From assembly GCA_027886885.1 (NCBI GenBank), contig JAPCJP010000006.1, positions 15,455 through 69,659 of the forward strand: DNA of 54,205 bases, given 5' to 3'. Position numbers and translations under genes: made by a program. Positions 1 to 8,768 of this stretch are shown here, in pieces. The stretch's first letter is position 1. Every line of letters starts with the position of its first letter. Below the pieces are notes generated by a model. It saw only the letters and a program-made list of their open reading frames with translations, did not search any database and was not told the DNA's origin. Source of the stretch: Nitrososphaerota archaeon (GTDB lineage Archaea; Thermoproteota; Nitrososphaeria; Nitrososphaerales; Gagatemarchaeaceae).

Positions 1-1430
1 GCCAGGCTCTTCCGATAGCGGCCGCGGATAATGCCTTCTGTGAGGTGCATAGCATAACCGCTTGGGAAGACGTCCACTAGCTGGGCCCAAAAGTCAGTGT
101 CTCGTGCTGACGTGGAGGCGAAGAGCTTGACCTTGACGGGACCGGTGACCTCGAGCTCTTCCTTCAGGGGAGGCGTGGTGTAGACGAGGACATCTTCACG
201 CCTCTCCATGGGCCTCTGGTCGTAAGGCCCCTCTACACCCGTCACACCGTCATCAATGCTCGGCACCGGGTCGGCGGGGTCGTAGCTGTACCTATCTCGG
301 GGCTCATCTGCGACCGGCGCTCGAATGGTCAGCCGACCGTCGCCATATGAAGTGTTGGCTCCGCCCCCGCTGTGCAGATAGTAACTGGCGGGGCTGATGC
401 CCTTCGGGGGCCATTCGTAGTGTTTACTCCATCGGTTCCGCCCTAGGGTGAAGAGCTCCACAGGTGGCTCCCTGATGCCGTTGTCAACCCCTTTCAACCA
501 TCGGTCGAACCACCGCAGCTTGATGCTCTGAAGGTCGATGAGCGCGGCCTCGCCAAAGTCGATCTCTCCGAGCTTGCGGCTGACGTTGACGCGGTGCTGC
601 CAGGGGCCGATTATCAGCTTCTGGCGCCTCCGGGTCTCGCTCGAACGGGAAGCATCGGTCATGGCAGCATAAGCGATGTGGGTCCCGATGAGGTCGTCGT
701 CGTACCAGCCGGAGATGTGCAGTACGGGAACGTCGACGCGGCCGAGCTTGCTGGCGTAGAAGCCCCCCTCCCAGTAGTCATCTGCCGACGGGTGGGCGAT
801 CCATTCCTGCCAGATTCGAGAGTTCTTCCTCCCGAACTCTTCGTCCATCGTCTTCAGCGGGAGGTGCCAGAGGAGTCTCTTCGTGTCGAAGAGCGAGGTT
901 GACGTATTCCTCCTGCCCTCGTAGTGGGCGAGGTAATCGACCATCGGGAGGACGAGCGCGCCGTTCTGGTAGGGGACATTTAGCACCGCATCGGGGAGCG
1001 AGACGGTACAGACCATCGCTTCTAGGCCGGGAGGCCTGAGCGTTGCCGTGTTCCACTGGTTCCAGGCAGAATAGGATGCGCCTGTCGTCCCCAATTTACC
1101 GTCGGACCACGGCTGCTTCGAAGCCCACGCGAGCGTGTCGTATCCGTCCCTACCGTCGTCGTCTAGGAAGGGCCTGAACACTCCCTCGGAGTCGTTCTTG
1201 CCCCTGCAGTCCTGGACCACGTAGGCGTAGCCGTTCTTGGCGAAGAATTCAGCCTCCTTGTTTTGGCGGTCCTGGAATCCCTCGGCCGTCCGGTAGGGGG
1301 TCCTAGTGACGATGACTGGGAACCTACGCCTCGAGTCTGGTCTGAAGACATCCGAGCACAACCTCGTGCCATCCCTCATGGTCTGCTTGAGACCCAGCTC
1401 GACCTTGACCGCGTAGGTCGGGCCCTGCAT
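1..1430 (-). CDS. CocE/NonD-family (S15 peptidase-like) hydrolase, 3' end cut by window edge
   Basis: About 476 codons are visible and the C-terminus runs off the left edge. The N-terminal alpha/beta-hydrolase part has the family sequence MRDGTRL followed by FRP, then a nucleophile elbow GASYSAW in which the Ser is the probable catalytic residue, and later HISGWYDDD, which would supply the acid. The C-terminal part is the jelly-roll domain; the last visible residues EGIIRGRYRKS match the usual end region of CocE-like esterases. Family members are serine hydrolases acting on esters, amides or X-Pro peptides; the substrate here is not deducible. The ATG at 1430 lies 16 nt downstream of the permease stop on the same strand, so co-transcription with a transporter of amino-acid type is likely, and a peptidase/amidase role would fit that context (inference). 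Frame remains open a little upstream, so the start is probable, not certain. Confidence 0.85.
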   Translation of the reverse strand, partial: MQGPTYAVKVELGLKQTMRDGTRLCSDVFRPDSRRRFPVIVTRTPYRTAEGFQDRQNKEAEFFAKNGYAYVVQDCRGKNDSEGVFRPFLDDDGRDGYDTLAWASKQPWSDGKLGTTGASYSAWNQWNTATLRPPGLEAMVCTVSLPDAVLNVPYQNGALVLPMVDYLAHYEGRRNTSTSLFDTKRLLWHLPLKTMDEEFGRKNSRIWQEWIAHPSADDYWEGGFYASKLGRVDVPVLHISGWYDDDLIGTHIAYAAMTDASRSSETRRRQKLIIGPWQHRVNVSRKLGEIDFGEAALIDLQSIKLRWFDRWLKGVDNGIREPPVELFTLGRNRWSKHYEWPPKGISPASYYLHSGGGANTSYGDGRLTIRAPVADEPRDRYSYDPADPVPSIDDGVTGVEGPYDQRPMERREDVLVYTTPPLKEELEVTGPVKVKLFASTSARDTDFWAQLVDVFPSGYAMHLTEGIIRGRYRKSL

Positions 1431-1446
1431 GGAGCGATTTCGCCTT

Positions 1447-3072
1447 CTATTCAGGCGGAATCTCTCTGGAGATTAGGTTGAGGTCGATCTTCTGACCGCG
1501 CCTCAGCCCGTAGGCTACTATGTAGATCACGATCCCGATCAGGAAGGTGGGGACGATACCGTAGAGGAGGGTATTCCCGAAGGTCGCCCCGCCAATCGCC
1601 GGCTCGACGAGGGCATAGACCACGTAGATCGAGATGACAAAGCTCAGCGCCCCTAGTATGGTGATCAAGGGTATCCCTGCTATCCGCTTCTTCGCGCTCT
1701 CGTCCGCAGAGGTCTGGAAGAGGTCCTTCCTGCGGTACGGATAGACTATCGCCGCGAACGCCACGAAGATGAACGCGAGGAAGGTTCCAGCGGTCCCGTA
1801 GGTGAACAGGACGCTGAGATAGTTCGCGTTGAACGTGGAGATGTACGCGTATACCAAGGCAACGACCACCATCACGCCGATCGCGTTCACAGGGGTCCTG
1901 GTCCGCGAGTTCACCGATGCGAAGGCGGACGGGATGACGCGGTCGAACGACCAGGCGAAGAGGTTCCGGCTCAAGACGAAGAGCTCGGAGACGAACATGA
2001 CGATGATCGTCCCTGCGAAGGCGAGGTTGAAGAGCACCACGAGCGCCGTGTTATGGGTCCAGAAGATAGAGAGGCCCGAAGCGAGTGGTATTCCAGGATA
2101 GGGGTTGGCCGACGAGCCGATGACCCAGAGTCCCGCGATCGCATTCACGAAAGCAGGCCCCTCACCGAAGTAGGCCACGGCGAAAATCACGGTAACGACC
2201 ACCATGAAGATGATACTCCCGCCCACCTGGGCCAGGATCTGGCTCCTCTTGTTCTGCTTGACCTCTCCCGCAAAGTAGGCAGGATAATAGAATCCGAGGT
2301 AACCGAGTAGTCCGAGCGCACCGGCGGCGAGCGTCGCCGTTGAGAAGATGGGTGGCACTCCGTTGAACGAGCCGTACTGGGATTGCCCTGCCGCGACGAC
2401 CGACTGATAGGCGCCCGTCCCGTTCACCGGCGGATAGGTCGCGTTGAAGTTCGAGATGAAGGTCGAGTTACCGGCCGAGAGTACGACCGCCATGAAGATG
2501 ATGCCGATGATGACCGCAAGAATCGTCCAGTACTTCACCACGGCCCCTGCGAGCTTCGTACTCCCCGCGACTATCAAGCCTGTGGCGATGATGACTATGG
2601 CGGCGATCCAGAAGGTAGGGCCCGTCCCGTCGAGAGTGCTCGCCAGGTTCGTGTAGTATGCGTTGTGCGTCAGCATCCCGAGGTCATAGAACATTGGGGA
2701 GAAAGACCACTGCGAGAGCCATGGGCTCACCGAACCGATGACAGAGAGAGCCAGTAGCGTAAGCGAGAAATTGATGACAAAGCCCACTCCCGAGCTCAAG
2801 ACCCTGCTCGTCCAGACGTAGTCCCCTCCGGTCCTCGGCATCGCTATGGAAAAGAGCGCGTACATCCCTGCCACCGGCAGGATGAGAAGGAGTCCGATCA
2901 ACGGGCCCACGAGCGGGTTCGCGTTCGGATAGAACGCGGGGGTGAAGACGACCGCGTTGAAGACGTAGAGGAGGCCCATCCCCGAAAGAGCCATCCCCAG
3001 AGCCTCTATGCCGGAAATCTGCTTGGTTAATCCGGTAGCTTCCCTGACAAAGGTTGCCGGAGACTTTGCCAA
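1447..3072 (-). CDS. APC-superfamily amino-acid/polyamine permease
   Basis: 541 residues with about twelve hydrophobic segments. The first segment contains the APC signature region (GIEALGMALSGMG), followed by PRTGGDYVWTSRVL, which matches the TM2-TM3 loop of amino-acid permeases. The family catalyses proton- or exchange-driven uptake of amino acids or amines across the cytoplasmic membrane; the substrate cannot be read from sequence. The start is TTG at 3072 with a GGTGG purine stretch just before it and a TATA-like element centred about 26 nt upstream. It is followed after 16 nt by the CocE-type hydrolase, suggesting a two-gene unit for uptake and cleavage of a nitrogenous compound (inference). 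Confidence 0.88.
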   Translation of the reverse strand: MAKSPATFVREATGLTKQISGIEALGMALSGMGLLYVFNAVVFTPAFYPNANPLVGPLIGLLLILPVAGMYALFSIAMPRTGGDYVWTSRVLSSGVGFVINFSLTLLALSVIGSVSPWLSQWSFSPMFYDLGMLTHNAYYTNLASTLDGTGPTFWIAAIVIIATGLIVAGSTKLAGAVVKYWTILAVIIGIIFMAVVLSAGNSTFISNFNATYPPVNGTGAYQSVVAAGQSQYGSFNGVPPIFSTATLAAGALGLLGYLGFYYPAYFAGEVKQNKRSQILAQVGGSIIFMVVVTVIFAVAYFGEGPAFVNAIAGLWVIGSSANPYPGIPLASGLSIFWTHNTALVVLFNLAFAGTIIVMFVSELFVLSRNLFAWSFDRVIPSAFASVNSRTRTPVNAIGVMVVVALVYAYISTFNANYLSVLFTYGTAGTFLAFIFVAFAAIVYPYRRKDLFQTSADESAKKRIAGIPLITILGALSFVISIYVVYALVEPAIGGATFGNTLLYGIVPTFLIGIVIYIVAYGLRRGQKIDLNLISREIPPE

Positions 3073-3093
3073 TCTACCACCGTATGAGGGGAG

Positions 3094-3102
3094 GTTATAT
3101 TT
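3094..3102 (-). promoter_or_regulatory. TATA-like element for the APC permease
   Basis: On the minus strand the sequence reads AAATATAAC, the only strongly AT-rich archaeal TATA-like octamer in the 3073-3197 gap. It is centred about 26 nt upstream of the TTG start at 3072, so the transcript would be leaderless or have a very short leader. Confidence 0.45.
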
Positions 3103-3197
3103 GAATCGTTAGAATATTTTGATTAATGGTCCCGTTCAGCCAGTAGATCTGTGGTACGGGGCACTTTGGCAGAATGAGACGAGTGGAATGGGGGGGA

Positions 3198-4778
3198 CTA
3201 GCCAGCTAGCCGGATTAGCGCTTCTACAGATTTGCCGTCGGCGCGAGCCAAGCCGGAGATACCGCCCTTGAGGCTCTGGGCCTTCACGCCCTTGTCAGAG
3301 AGCACCTGGGCGACCTTCAGCGATGTGTTCCCCGACATGCAGACAAGCAACACCCGTCCGGCTCTGTTCCCGACCACCTTCTTCAACCCCGGGGGAATCT
3401 GCCGTGCGACGACGGTCTGCGCGACCTCGGCTGGGCTCGCGACCTCTAGGGTGGCGCCCCCCTTGCCGCCAGTCAGCGCTTGGGTGATGAGCTCCATCCC
3501 TTGGGCGTTGGGGACGTACCCGGGATGTGTCCAGACGACCGCGTCGTATTCCTCCAAGTGGTTTCTCGCCTGGTCCGCGGTCACCTCGAGCTTACCCTCC
3601 AGGGACTCTTCGTCATTCTTCTGAAGGAGGGCCCGGTACTTCTCCATGCCGTCCGCCAGTATCACGACGAAGTTCTCCGAAACCCCGTAGTTGAACATCT
3701 GCATAACAGCGTAGAGCGCGAGGCCGCTGCTCTCGCCTATATCGAAACCTTTCCGCGCCAGGTAGACCAGCAGCTTGCGCGCGGGCTCCGCGTCCACGTC
3801 GTGCTGGCCGGCATAAGCGGCGGGCAGATAGAAGGGGAGACCGATGGCCTTGTTTCTGGTTCTTATCCCGGCAACGTCCTGTCCCTCCATGGGGAAGACC
3901 ACGTGCACAGGCTTCTTTCCGTACTTTTCCTTGATGAACCTGCTGAGCCCTGCGGAGGTGCCGCCCGTCCCGAAGGCACAGACGACGTTGAACTCCCCGA
4001 TGGATCGGCCGACGGCCTGCAGCTGGGACTCTATCTCCGGTCCAGTGACCGTCTCGTGGACCAGTACGTTCAGCTCGTTCTCGTACTGAGCCGGGCAGAA
4101 GCCCCCATAGGCTTCCGCGAGAGCCTTCGCGAGGTTGATCACGTCCTGGCGGGCGAGCAGTTCCTCGATGACCGACCTTGAGGCGTCAAATGGCTTTAGG
4201 TCGAGCCCGAGCTGCGAGAACCTCTCCCGCATGTTCGAAGCAACGATTCTCGCGACCAGCAGGTTGGGGTCAGTCTGGACGCCAGGGGCAGGGCAGATAT
4301 CCACGTCCAGGTCGACGGTCTTGACACCGCTTCGCTCGAGCTCTTCCAGCACCCCTCCCTGAAGTTTCCTAGAGACCAGGACGATCACGTTGACCCCGAG
4401 TTTCGCCACCTGACCCAGGGCGATGCCGAAGTTCCCCGATGTCGCCTCAAAGACCAGGGTGTTCCGGGTCAGCCGGCCGGAGGCGATGGCAGAGCGCATT
4501 ATCTCGGCGGCCGGCCTCATCTTGACCGATCCGCCTGGGAGGTTCGCTTCCAATTTACCGAGAACATGAAGGTCGCCCCCGGGAAGGTCCAGCCCGAAGA
4601 CCGCCTTCGCACCTTCCCGGAGCACCTGGGTCAGGTCCAACATTTGTGAAGCGCCCACGACCTTCCCACCTTCGAGGTGTGGGACCTTGGCCCATATTCT
4701 GGTCTCGAACTCGCGCAATAGTTCCGAGTCCACCGTGGCTCGCCCAGGGTTCTGCAAGGCTTTTCCCGGACTGGACAC
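3198..4778 (-). CDS. PLP-dependent cysteine synthase-like enzyme fused to a C-terminal rhodanese domain
   Basis: 526 residues. Residues ~50-390 are a fold-type II PLP enzyme: KLEANLPGGSVKMRPA supplies the Schiff-base Lys, EATSGNFGIALG is the substrate/phosphate loop, and GTGGTSAGL binds the PLP phosphate. Residues ~400-526 form a rhodanese-like domain with an active loop CMSGNTS (Cys-x-x-Gly-x-x-Ser). Cysteine synthases add sulfide to activated serine; rhodaneses carry a persulfide, so the fusion could couple sulfur delivery to a beta-replacement or beta-elimination (inference). Family members are usually ~300-330 aa without this extension. The start used is GTG at 4778. It is divergent from the sugar kinase at 4870 and shares a short intergenic region with it. 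The exact substrate is unknown. Confidence 0.85.
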   Translation of the reverse strand: MSSPGKALQNPGRATVDSELLREFETRIWAKVPHLEGGKVVGASQMLDLTQVLREGAKAVFGLDLPGGDLHVLGKLEANLPGGSVKMRPAAEIMRSAIASGRLTRNTLVFEATSGNFGIALGQVAKLGVNVIVLVSRKLQGGVLEELERSGVKTVDLDVDICPAPGVQTDPNLLVARIVASNMRERFSQLGLDLKPFDASRSVIEELLARQDVINLAKALAEAYGGFCPAQYENELNVLVHETVTGPEIESQLQAVGRSIGEFNVVCAFGTGGTSAGLSRFIKEKYGKKPVHVVFPMEGQDVAGIRTRNKAIGLPFYLPAAYAGQHDVDAEPARKLLVYLARKGFDIGESSGLALYAVMQMFNYGVSENFVVILADGMEKYRALLQKNDEESLEGKLEVTADQARNHLEEYDAVVWTHPGYVPNAQGMELITQALTGGKGGATLEVASPAEVAQTVVARQIPPGLKKVVGNRAGRVLLVCMSGNTSLKVAQVLSDKGVKAQSLKGGISGLARADGKSVEALIRLAG

Positions 4779-4823
4779 AGGGATATAAGAGAAGCTGGAA
4801 CAGAAGGAGTGTGACCACGGAGG

Positions 4824-4832
4824 TTAAATATT
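4824..4832. promoter_or_regulatory. AT-rich TATA-like element between divergent genes
   Basis: TTAAATATT is nearly self-complementary and is the most AT-rich stretch in the 91-bp gap between the PLP-rhodanese gene (minus) and the sugar kinase (plus). It lies 42-50 nt from either start, so it could serve either direction. Confidence 0.3.
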
Positions 4833-4869
4833 CAGCGCCGGCGACCTGGATTGGAGCAGTACAGGTCTC

Positions 4870-5853
4870 TTGATCGTTTCAAGGACCCCTTTCAGGCTGC
4901 CGTTGGGAGGGGGCGGCACCGACCTGCCCGCATACTACAGCAAGTATGGCGGCTTCTTCATCTCCGGAGCGGTCGACAAGTACATGCACATTGTCCTGAA
5001 TGACCGGTTCGAGCCCGGGATCAGGGTGAGCTACAGCCAGACCGAGATAGTCCGTTCCTCCGACTCGATCCGCCACCCCTCGGTGAGGGAGGCGCTCAAA
5101 CTCGTGAACTTCAAGGAGAACATCGAGATAGTATCGCTCGCCGACGTCCCGGCAGCGACGGGGCTCGGCTCGTCCGGGAGCTTCGCGGTGGGACTCCTGA
5201 ACGCCCTCCACGCCCACCAACGGGTCGTGAAGACGCCGGAGCAGGTCGCCGAGGAGGCGTGCGACATCGCCATGAACAGGTTGCGGGAGAACTCTGGCAA
5301 GCAGGACGAGTACACGGCGAGCCTGGGAGGTCTGAAGACGTACGAGATTGACAAGGACGGAACGGTGACACCTAGGGACCTCAGGATCGGCGACGACGTA
5401 AGAGCGGAGCTGGAGTTCGGGATAATGATGTTCTACACCGGGATAACGAGGAGTGCGACGGAGATCCTCGGGAAGCAGCAAGAAAAAGTCACGAAGAACG
5501 AAGACGGAGCGGTCGAGAAGATGCACCGGATCAAAGCGATTGGACTGGAGAGCAAGAAGGCCCTCGAGAGCGGAGACCTAACGCGGTTCGGCGAGCTCCT
5601 TCACGAGCACTGGACCATCAAGCGCGGGGTGGCTAGCGGGATGAGCACCGACTCGATCGACTCATGGTACGAGCTCGCAAGACGGAACGGGGCCCTCGGA
5701 GGGAAGATAGTCGGCGCAGGCGGAGGCGGTTTCCTCATGGTCTACTGCAACGATGGCAGGCAGAAGGTGAGGTCAGCCCTCGCACGAGAGGGGCTGGTCG
5801 AGTACAGGTTCAGGTTCGACTTCGAGGGAAGCAAGGTAATCTATAACGTGTAG
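4870..5853 (+). CDS. GHMP-family sugar kinase, HddA-like (D-glycero-D-manno-heptose 7-phosphate kinase type)
   Basis: 327 residues. The N-terminus SRTPFRLPLGGGGTD is the classic opening of HddA-type GHMP kinases; the ATP-binding GHMP motif is at ~residue 97 (AATGLGSSGSFAVG) and the C-terminal glycine motif is GGKIVGAGGGGFL. The enzyme would phosphorylate a sugar or sugar phosphate at the anomeric carbon, the first step towards an NDP-activated sugar. The start is TTG at 4870; the protein begins exactly at the conserved residues so no longer N-terminus is needed. The following glycosyltransferases and DegT aminotransferase indicate a role in surface glycan precursor supply. The precise sugar is not deducible. 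Confidence 0.85.
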   Translation: MIVSRTPFRLPLGGGGTDLPAYYSKYGGFFISGAVDKYMHIVLNDRFEPGIRVSYSQTEIVRSSDSIRHPSVREALKLVNFKENIEIVSLADVPAATGLGSSGSFAVGLLNALHAHQRVVKTPEQVAEEACDIAMNRLRENSGKQDEYTASLGGLKTYEIDKDGTVTPRDLRIGDDVRAELEFGIMMFYTGITRSATEILGKQQEKVTKNEDGAVEKMHRIKAIGLESKKALESGDLTRFGELLHEHWTIKRGVASGMSTDSIDSWYELARRNGALGGKIVGAGGGGFLMVYCNDGRQKVRSALAREGLVEYRFRFDFEGSKVIYNV

Positions 5854-5866
5854 GACCGCGGCCGTG

Positions 5867-7039
5867 TCAGTTGTAGGAGTTGATTATCTCGGCGCACTTG
5901 TCAATGCCTTCGTACCTCCTCGAGATGGACATCAGCGCCTCGACCCTGGTCCTGTAGCCTGAGTCGCCGATGCAGCGGTCGACAGACTCGGTGAGGCGTC
6001 CCGGATTGAGGTCCTCTGACCTTATCTCGAGCCCGAGGCCGAGCTTACTGAACTTGTCGGCGTTACCGATCTGCTCGGAGTGGTTGTGTATGGGGATGAG
6101 AACGGCCGGCTTCCCCCCATCGATGCACTGTCCTATGGTCCCGTGCCCTGAACGGGCCACCAACAGGTCCGAGAGGGCGAAGAGCTCGTCCTTGATGGGA
6201 CACCATTCGTAGAGCCAACCGCCGTTGGCGAGCCGTTTGGGCTCGAGCGAACCGTCAAGGCGACCCAGAGAGACGACGACGTTGTACCGCTTTGAGAGGT
6301 CGTCGGTTGAGCGGAGCACCGCATCCACGAATCGACCCTTGGTGGCGTCTGGTCCACTCACCTGGCAAAAGACCAATGGCCTGGAGTCGATGTCTAGCCT
6401 GCTCCTAGCAGCGGCGAGCTTGCCCGGGTCCACCTCCTGCCGGGGGGAAGTGAATCCCACGAACCGTACGATTCTTGACACGTCCGTGCCCTCCAGGTTC
6501 GCTTCCCCTATGGTGTAGGGAGGGGGCAGGTCGGTCATGAGCACCTGGTCGCTCAGGGACCAGAGGAGCCCTAGCACGTCGCCCGCTACCCTCTCGTAGA
6601 GCCTGCCCTGGCGGTTTACCCTGAATCGGGGAGGGAAGGTCACTTTGAACTGGTTCAGCATGGTGATGACGGGGTGACCGGTCGCCCTCGCGCCCACAAC
6701 CGAGGAGAGCCTCGAATCTGACACCACGAGTCTCGGATTGAACTTTCCGATGCGCTCCTTCTCGAACGCTATCTGCTTGAGGAACGAGTTGAACATGAAC
6801 GGAAAGTGGGGGATGAAGTCCTTGGAGGAGAAGCTCCCATCCTCCGTCCATTCCACATCCAGGGCCGGGCTCTTGAGGACCTCGCTAGGAGCGACCCGAC
6901 TGGTCAGAAAGTTAAGGGCTTGCGCTGAGCACGAATAGCGGAATTCGTCATCATTCTGGCGAAGTCGCTGGGAGAGCTCGAGGACCCTGGTCACGTGGCC
7001 GAGCCCGGAGCCGAACACGGAGAAGTATATTCTGCGCAA
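5867..7039 (-). CDS. UDP-glycosyltransferase-like protein (GT-B fold, GT28/MGT type)
   Basis: 390 residues. The N-terminus has the GT-B opening FSVFGSGLGHVTRVLEL, where the GxGH motif binds the acceptor or phosphate, and the C-terminal half contains RSGHGTIGQCIDGGKPAVLIP, typical of the donor-nucleotide binding region of MurG/UGT-like enzymes. No membrane segment is obvious. It would transfer a sugar from a nucleotide donor, probably to a lipid or glycan acceptor. The start is TTG at 7039. It is convergent with the sugar kinase (13-bp gap) and divergent from the membrane GT2 at 7191. Donor and acceptor are unknown. Confidence 0.8.
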   Translation of the reverse strand: MRRIYFSVFGSGLGHVTRVLELSQRLRQNDDEFRYSCSAQALNFLTSRVAPSEVLKSPALDVEWTEDGSFSSKDFIPHFPFMFNSFLKQIAFEKERIGKFNPRLVVSDSRLSSVVGARATGHPVITMLNQFKVTFPPRFRVNRQGRLYERVAGDVLGLLWSLSDQVLMTDLPPPYTIGEANLEGTDVSRIVRFVGFTSPRQEVDPGKLAAARSRLDIDSRPLVFCQVSGPDATKGRFVDAVLRSTDDLSKRYNVVVSLGRLDGSLEPKRLANGGWLYEWCPIKDELFALSDLLVARSGHGTIGQCIDGGKPAVLIPIHNHSEQIGNADKFSKLGLGLEIRSEDLNPGRLTESVDRCIGDSGYRTRVEALMSISRRYEGIDKCAEIINSYN

Positions 7040-7084
7040 TACGGATCCTTGTTCTTTTCCTTGAACGGGGCCGGTCTTGGCTGG

Positions 7085-7095
7085 CTATATATTTT
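7085..7095 (-). promoter_or_regulatory. TATA-like element in the divergent gap between two glycosyltransferases
   Basis: CTATATATTTT is the strongest AT-rich box in the 151-bp gap 7040-7190 and is placed to serve the minus-strand GT-B gene (start 7039). A second, weaker box (CTTACATAA, about 7144-7152) could serve the plus-strand GT2 at 7191. No other feature is seen in this gap. Confidence 0.35.
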
Positions 7096-7190
7096 GGAGG
7101 AGGCCCATACTGGGTTTCTCCAGAGGGCGAGACTGAAAAAACCTTACATAATCGGAGGCGTGGGCCGCGCGCGCTGATTCGTGGGCTAGC

Positions 7191-8738
7191 GTGGTTATCC
7201 AGATCTGGTTCGTCCTCGAGATAATTACCCTGGTCATCACCGTCCCCGTCCTCGGCCTCGAGTACTACTGGCTGGTCCTGCTCGCTACCTCGACGAAATA
7301 TCCCAGGGACCTCGAGAGCAAGGAGGTGCTGTTGACCAGCCACCCCACAGTTTCCATCCTCTTCGCGTCCTACAATGAGAGGTACGTGATAGAGCGGTCG
7401 TTGGAGGCCATAAAGTACCTCGACTACCCCAGGGAGAAGCTGCAGGTCGTCATCGCAGACGATTCTACTGACCAGACCATAGAGATAATCGACGCGAAGG
7501 TGCGCGAGCTAAACGCCGCGGGCATCAGCACCCTTGTGTCCAGGCGGCCGAGCAGGGAGGCTTTCAAGTGTGGGGCCTTGAACAAGGCGATGGAACAGAT
7601 CACCGGCGAGTTCGTGCTCCTCCTGGATGCCGACTCGATCGTGCCACCCGACGTCCTGAACAAGGGGATCGACACGCTGGAGACACACCCGAGGTCCTCC
7701 TTCGTCGCCTTCAGGTACGGTCACTACAACAGGAACTACAACATGATCACGCGGCTCTTCGCCCTCTACCAGGACATCGGCGACACACTTTCCAAGATGG
7801 GAGCGTACCTCATCGACGCCCCCTTCTCCTTCCAGGGTGGCTTCGCCCTCGTGCGAACAAGCGACCTCAGGGGGGTAGGCCTGTGGTCCAACGAGAGGAT
7901 CGCCGACGATGGCGACGTCTCCATCAAGATGTACCTCGCGGGCAAGAGGGGAATCTATCTCAGCAGCGTGAAGATAATGAGCGAGGACCCTTCCACGCTG
8001 GAGGCCTGGAAGAAGCAGGTCGCAAGGACGTCCCAGGGGTGGTGGAGGTGCATCGCAAAATATTCGCGGAGCATCGTCACGGCGAAGGACGTCAGCGTGA
8101 GGACGAAGGCGGGGCTGCTCCTGATGCTCCTTGGACCGTTCTCGGGATTCAGCTGGATAATAGTCACGTTCCTCTCCGCCTTCGCAGTGATCACGGCGGT
8201 TGTGCAGCCCCCGAACTCCTTGTTCAACAACCCCGTCTACATCGGGATCGTGGCCGTGCCCTTCGCAATCTCGCTCGCCTCTGGGGCGTGGGCCCTCTGG
8301 GTCCAGGGACTGATGACTGCGCGTAACGTCCTCCTCATCCCATTTCTCGGATATGCCACGGGAGCGATGCTCTCCCTTGGGTCGATCGCCTTCTTCTACG
8401 GGATGTTCGACAGGACCGGGTTTTTCAAGTACAGGACACCCCACGGGGGGACCGGTCAGGAGCCGAAGAAGGCCTACTTCAAGAGCCTCAGCAACGACAA
8501 GAACGCAATCGTCGAGGCAGTTCTCGCCATGGCGGCCATCGTCCTCGCGGTCCTGGTATTCTTCGACGGGGTCTGGTTCCTGTCGCTCTCCCTTGTCGGC
8601 TTCGGCATATTCACTCTAAAGTCGATGAACCTCAGTAGGCACCTTCCGGGGTCCAGAGCGCCTCCGGTCCCGAGCGCTGAGCCGAAGAGCGCACCTGTGC
8701 CGCCGAGTAAGGTCTTGCTCCCAGCAGAAACAGCTTAA
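7191..8738 (+). CDS. Membrane-bound GT2 glycosyltransferase (cellulose synthase/BcsA-like)
   Basis: 515 residues. An N-terminal membrane segment (~5-28) is followed by a GT2 catalytic domain: VSILFASYNER, then ADDSTD, the DxD-type LLDADS that coordinates the metal and nucleotide sugar, the later acidic TSED-like region (IMSEDP), and a QxxRW-like TSQGWWRC. After ~residue 300 come four hydrophobic segments, then a cytosolic, proline-rich tail. Such enzymes polymerise or transfer sugars at the membrane and often couple synthesis to translocation. Start is GTG at 7191. It lies upstream of TyrRS, with the DegT and DPM1-like genes following in the same direction, so it probably belongs to a surface-glycan cluster. 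Confidence 0.85.
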   Translation: MVIQIWFVLEIITLVITVPVLGLEYYWLVLLATSTKYPRDLESKEVLLTSHPTVSILFASYNERYVIERSLEAIKYLDYPREKLQVVIADDSTDQTIEIIDAKVRELNAAGISTLVSRRPSREAFKCGALNKAMEQITGEFVLLLDADSIVPPDVLNKGIDTLETHPRSSFVAFRYGHYNRNYNMITRLFALYQDIGDTLSKMGAYLIDAPFSFQGGFALVRTSDLRGVGLWSNERIADDGDVSIKMYLAGKRGIYLSSVKIMSEDPSTLEAWKKQVARTSQGWWRCIAKYSRSIVTAKDVSVRTKAGLLLMLLGPFSGFSWIIVTFLSAFAVITAVVQPPNSLFNNPVYIGIVAVPFAISLASGAWALWVQGLMTARNVLLIPFLGYATGAMLSLGSIAFFYGMFDRTGFFKYRTPHGGTGQEPKKAYFKSLSNDKNAIVEAVLAMAAIVLAVLVFFDGVWFLSLSLVGFGIFTLKSMNLSRHLPGSRAPPVPSAEPKSAPVPPSKVLLPAETA

Positions 8739-8740
8739 AT
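8734..8740 (+). promoter_or_regulatory. TATA-like element for tyrS
   Basis: CTTAAAT overlaps the stop codon of the preceding glycosyltransferase and lies about 30 nt upstream of the TyrRS ATG at 8769, consistent with independent, nearly leaderless transcription of tyrS. Confidence 0.45.
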
Positions 8741-8768
8741 CGGGAACCAAGCCGGGACGGCTCTAAGA

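Noticed and set aside
1-40. Adapter-like bases (GCTCTTCCGAT) and a NotI-like GCGGCCGC at the left end
   Set aside because: The bases continue the CocE reading frame with family-like residues (EGIIRGRYRKS), so they are natural coding sequence.
3480-4181. 233-codon plus-strand open frame
   Set aside because: Antisense shadow of the PLP-rhodanese gene; no domain pattern.
7033-7040. TTGCGCA at the start of the GT-B gene as another operator copy
   Set aside because: It is simply the TTG start plus next codon (CGC), lacks the symmetric half, and is isolated.
7509-8444. 311-codon minus-strand open frame
   Set aside because: Antisense to the GT2 membrane glycosyltransferase; His/Glu/Gly-rich shadow composition.
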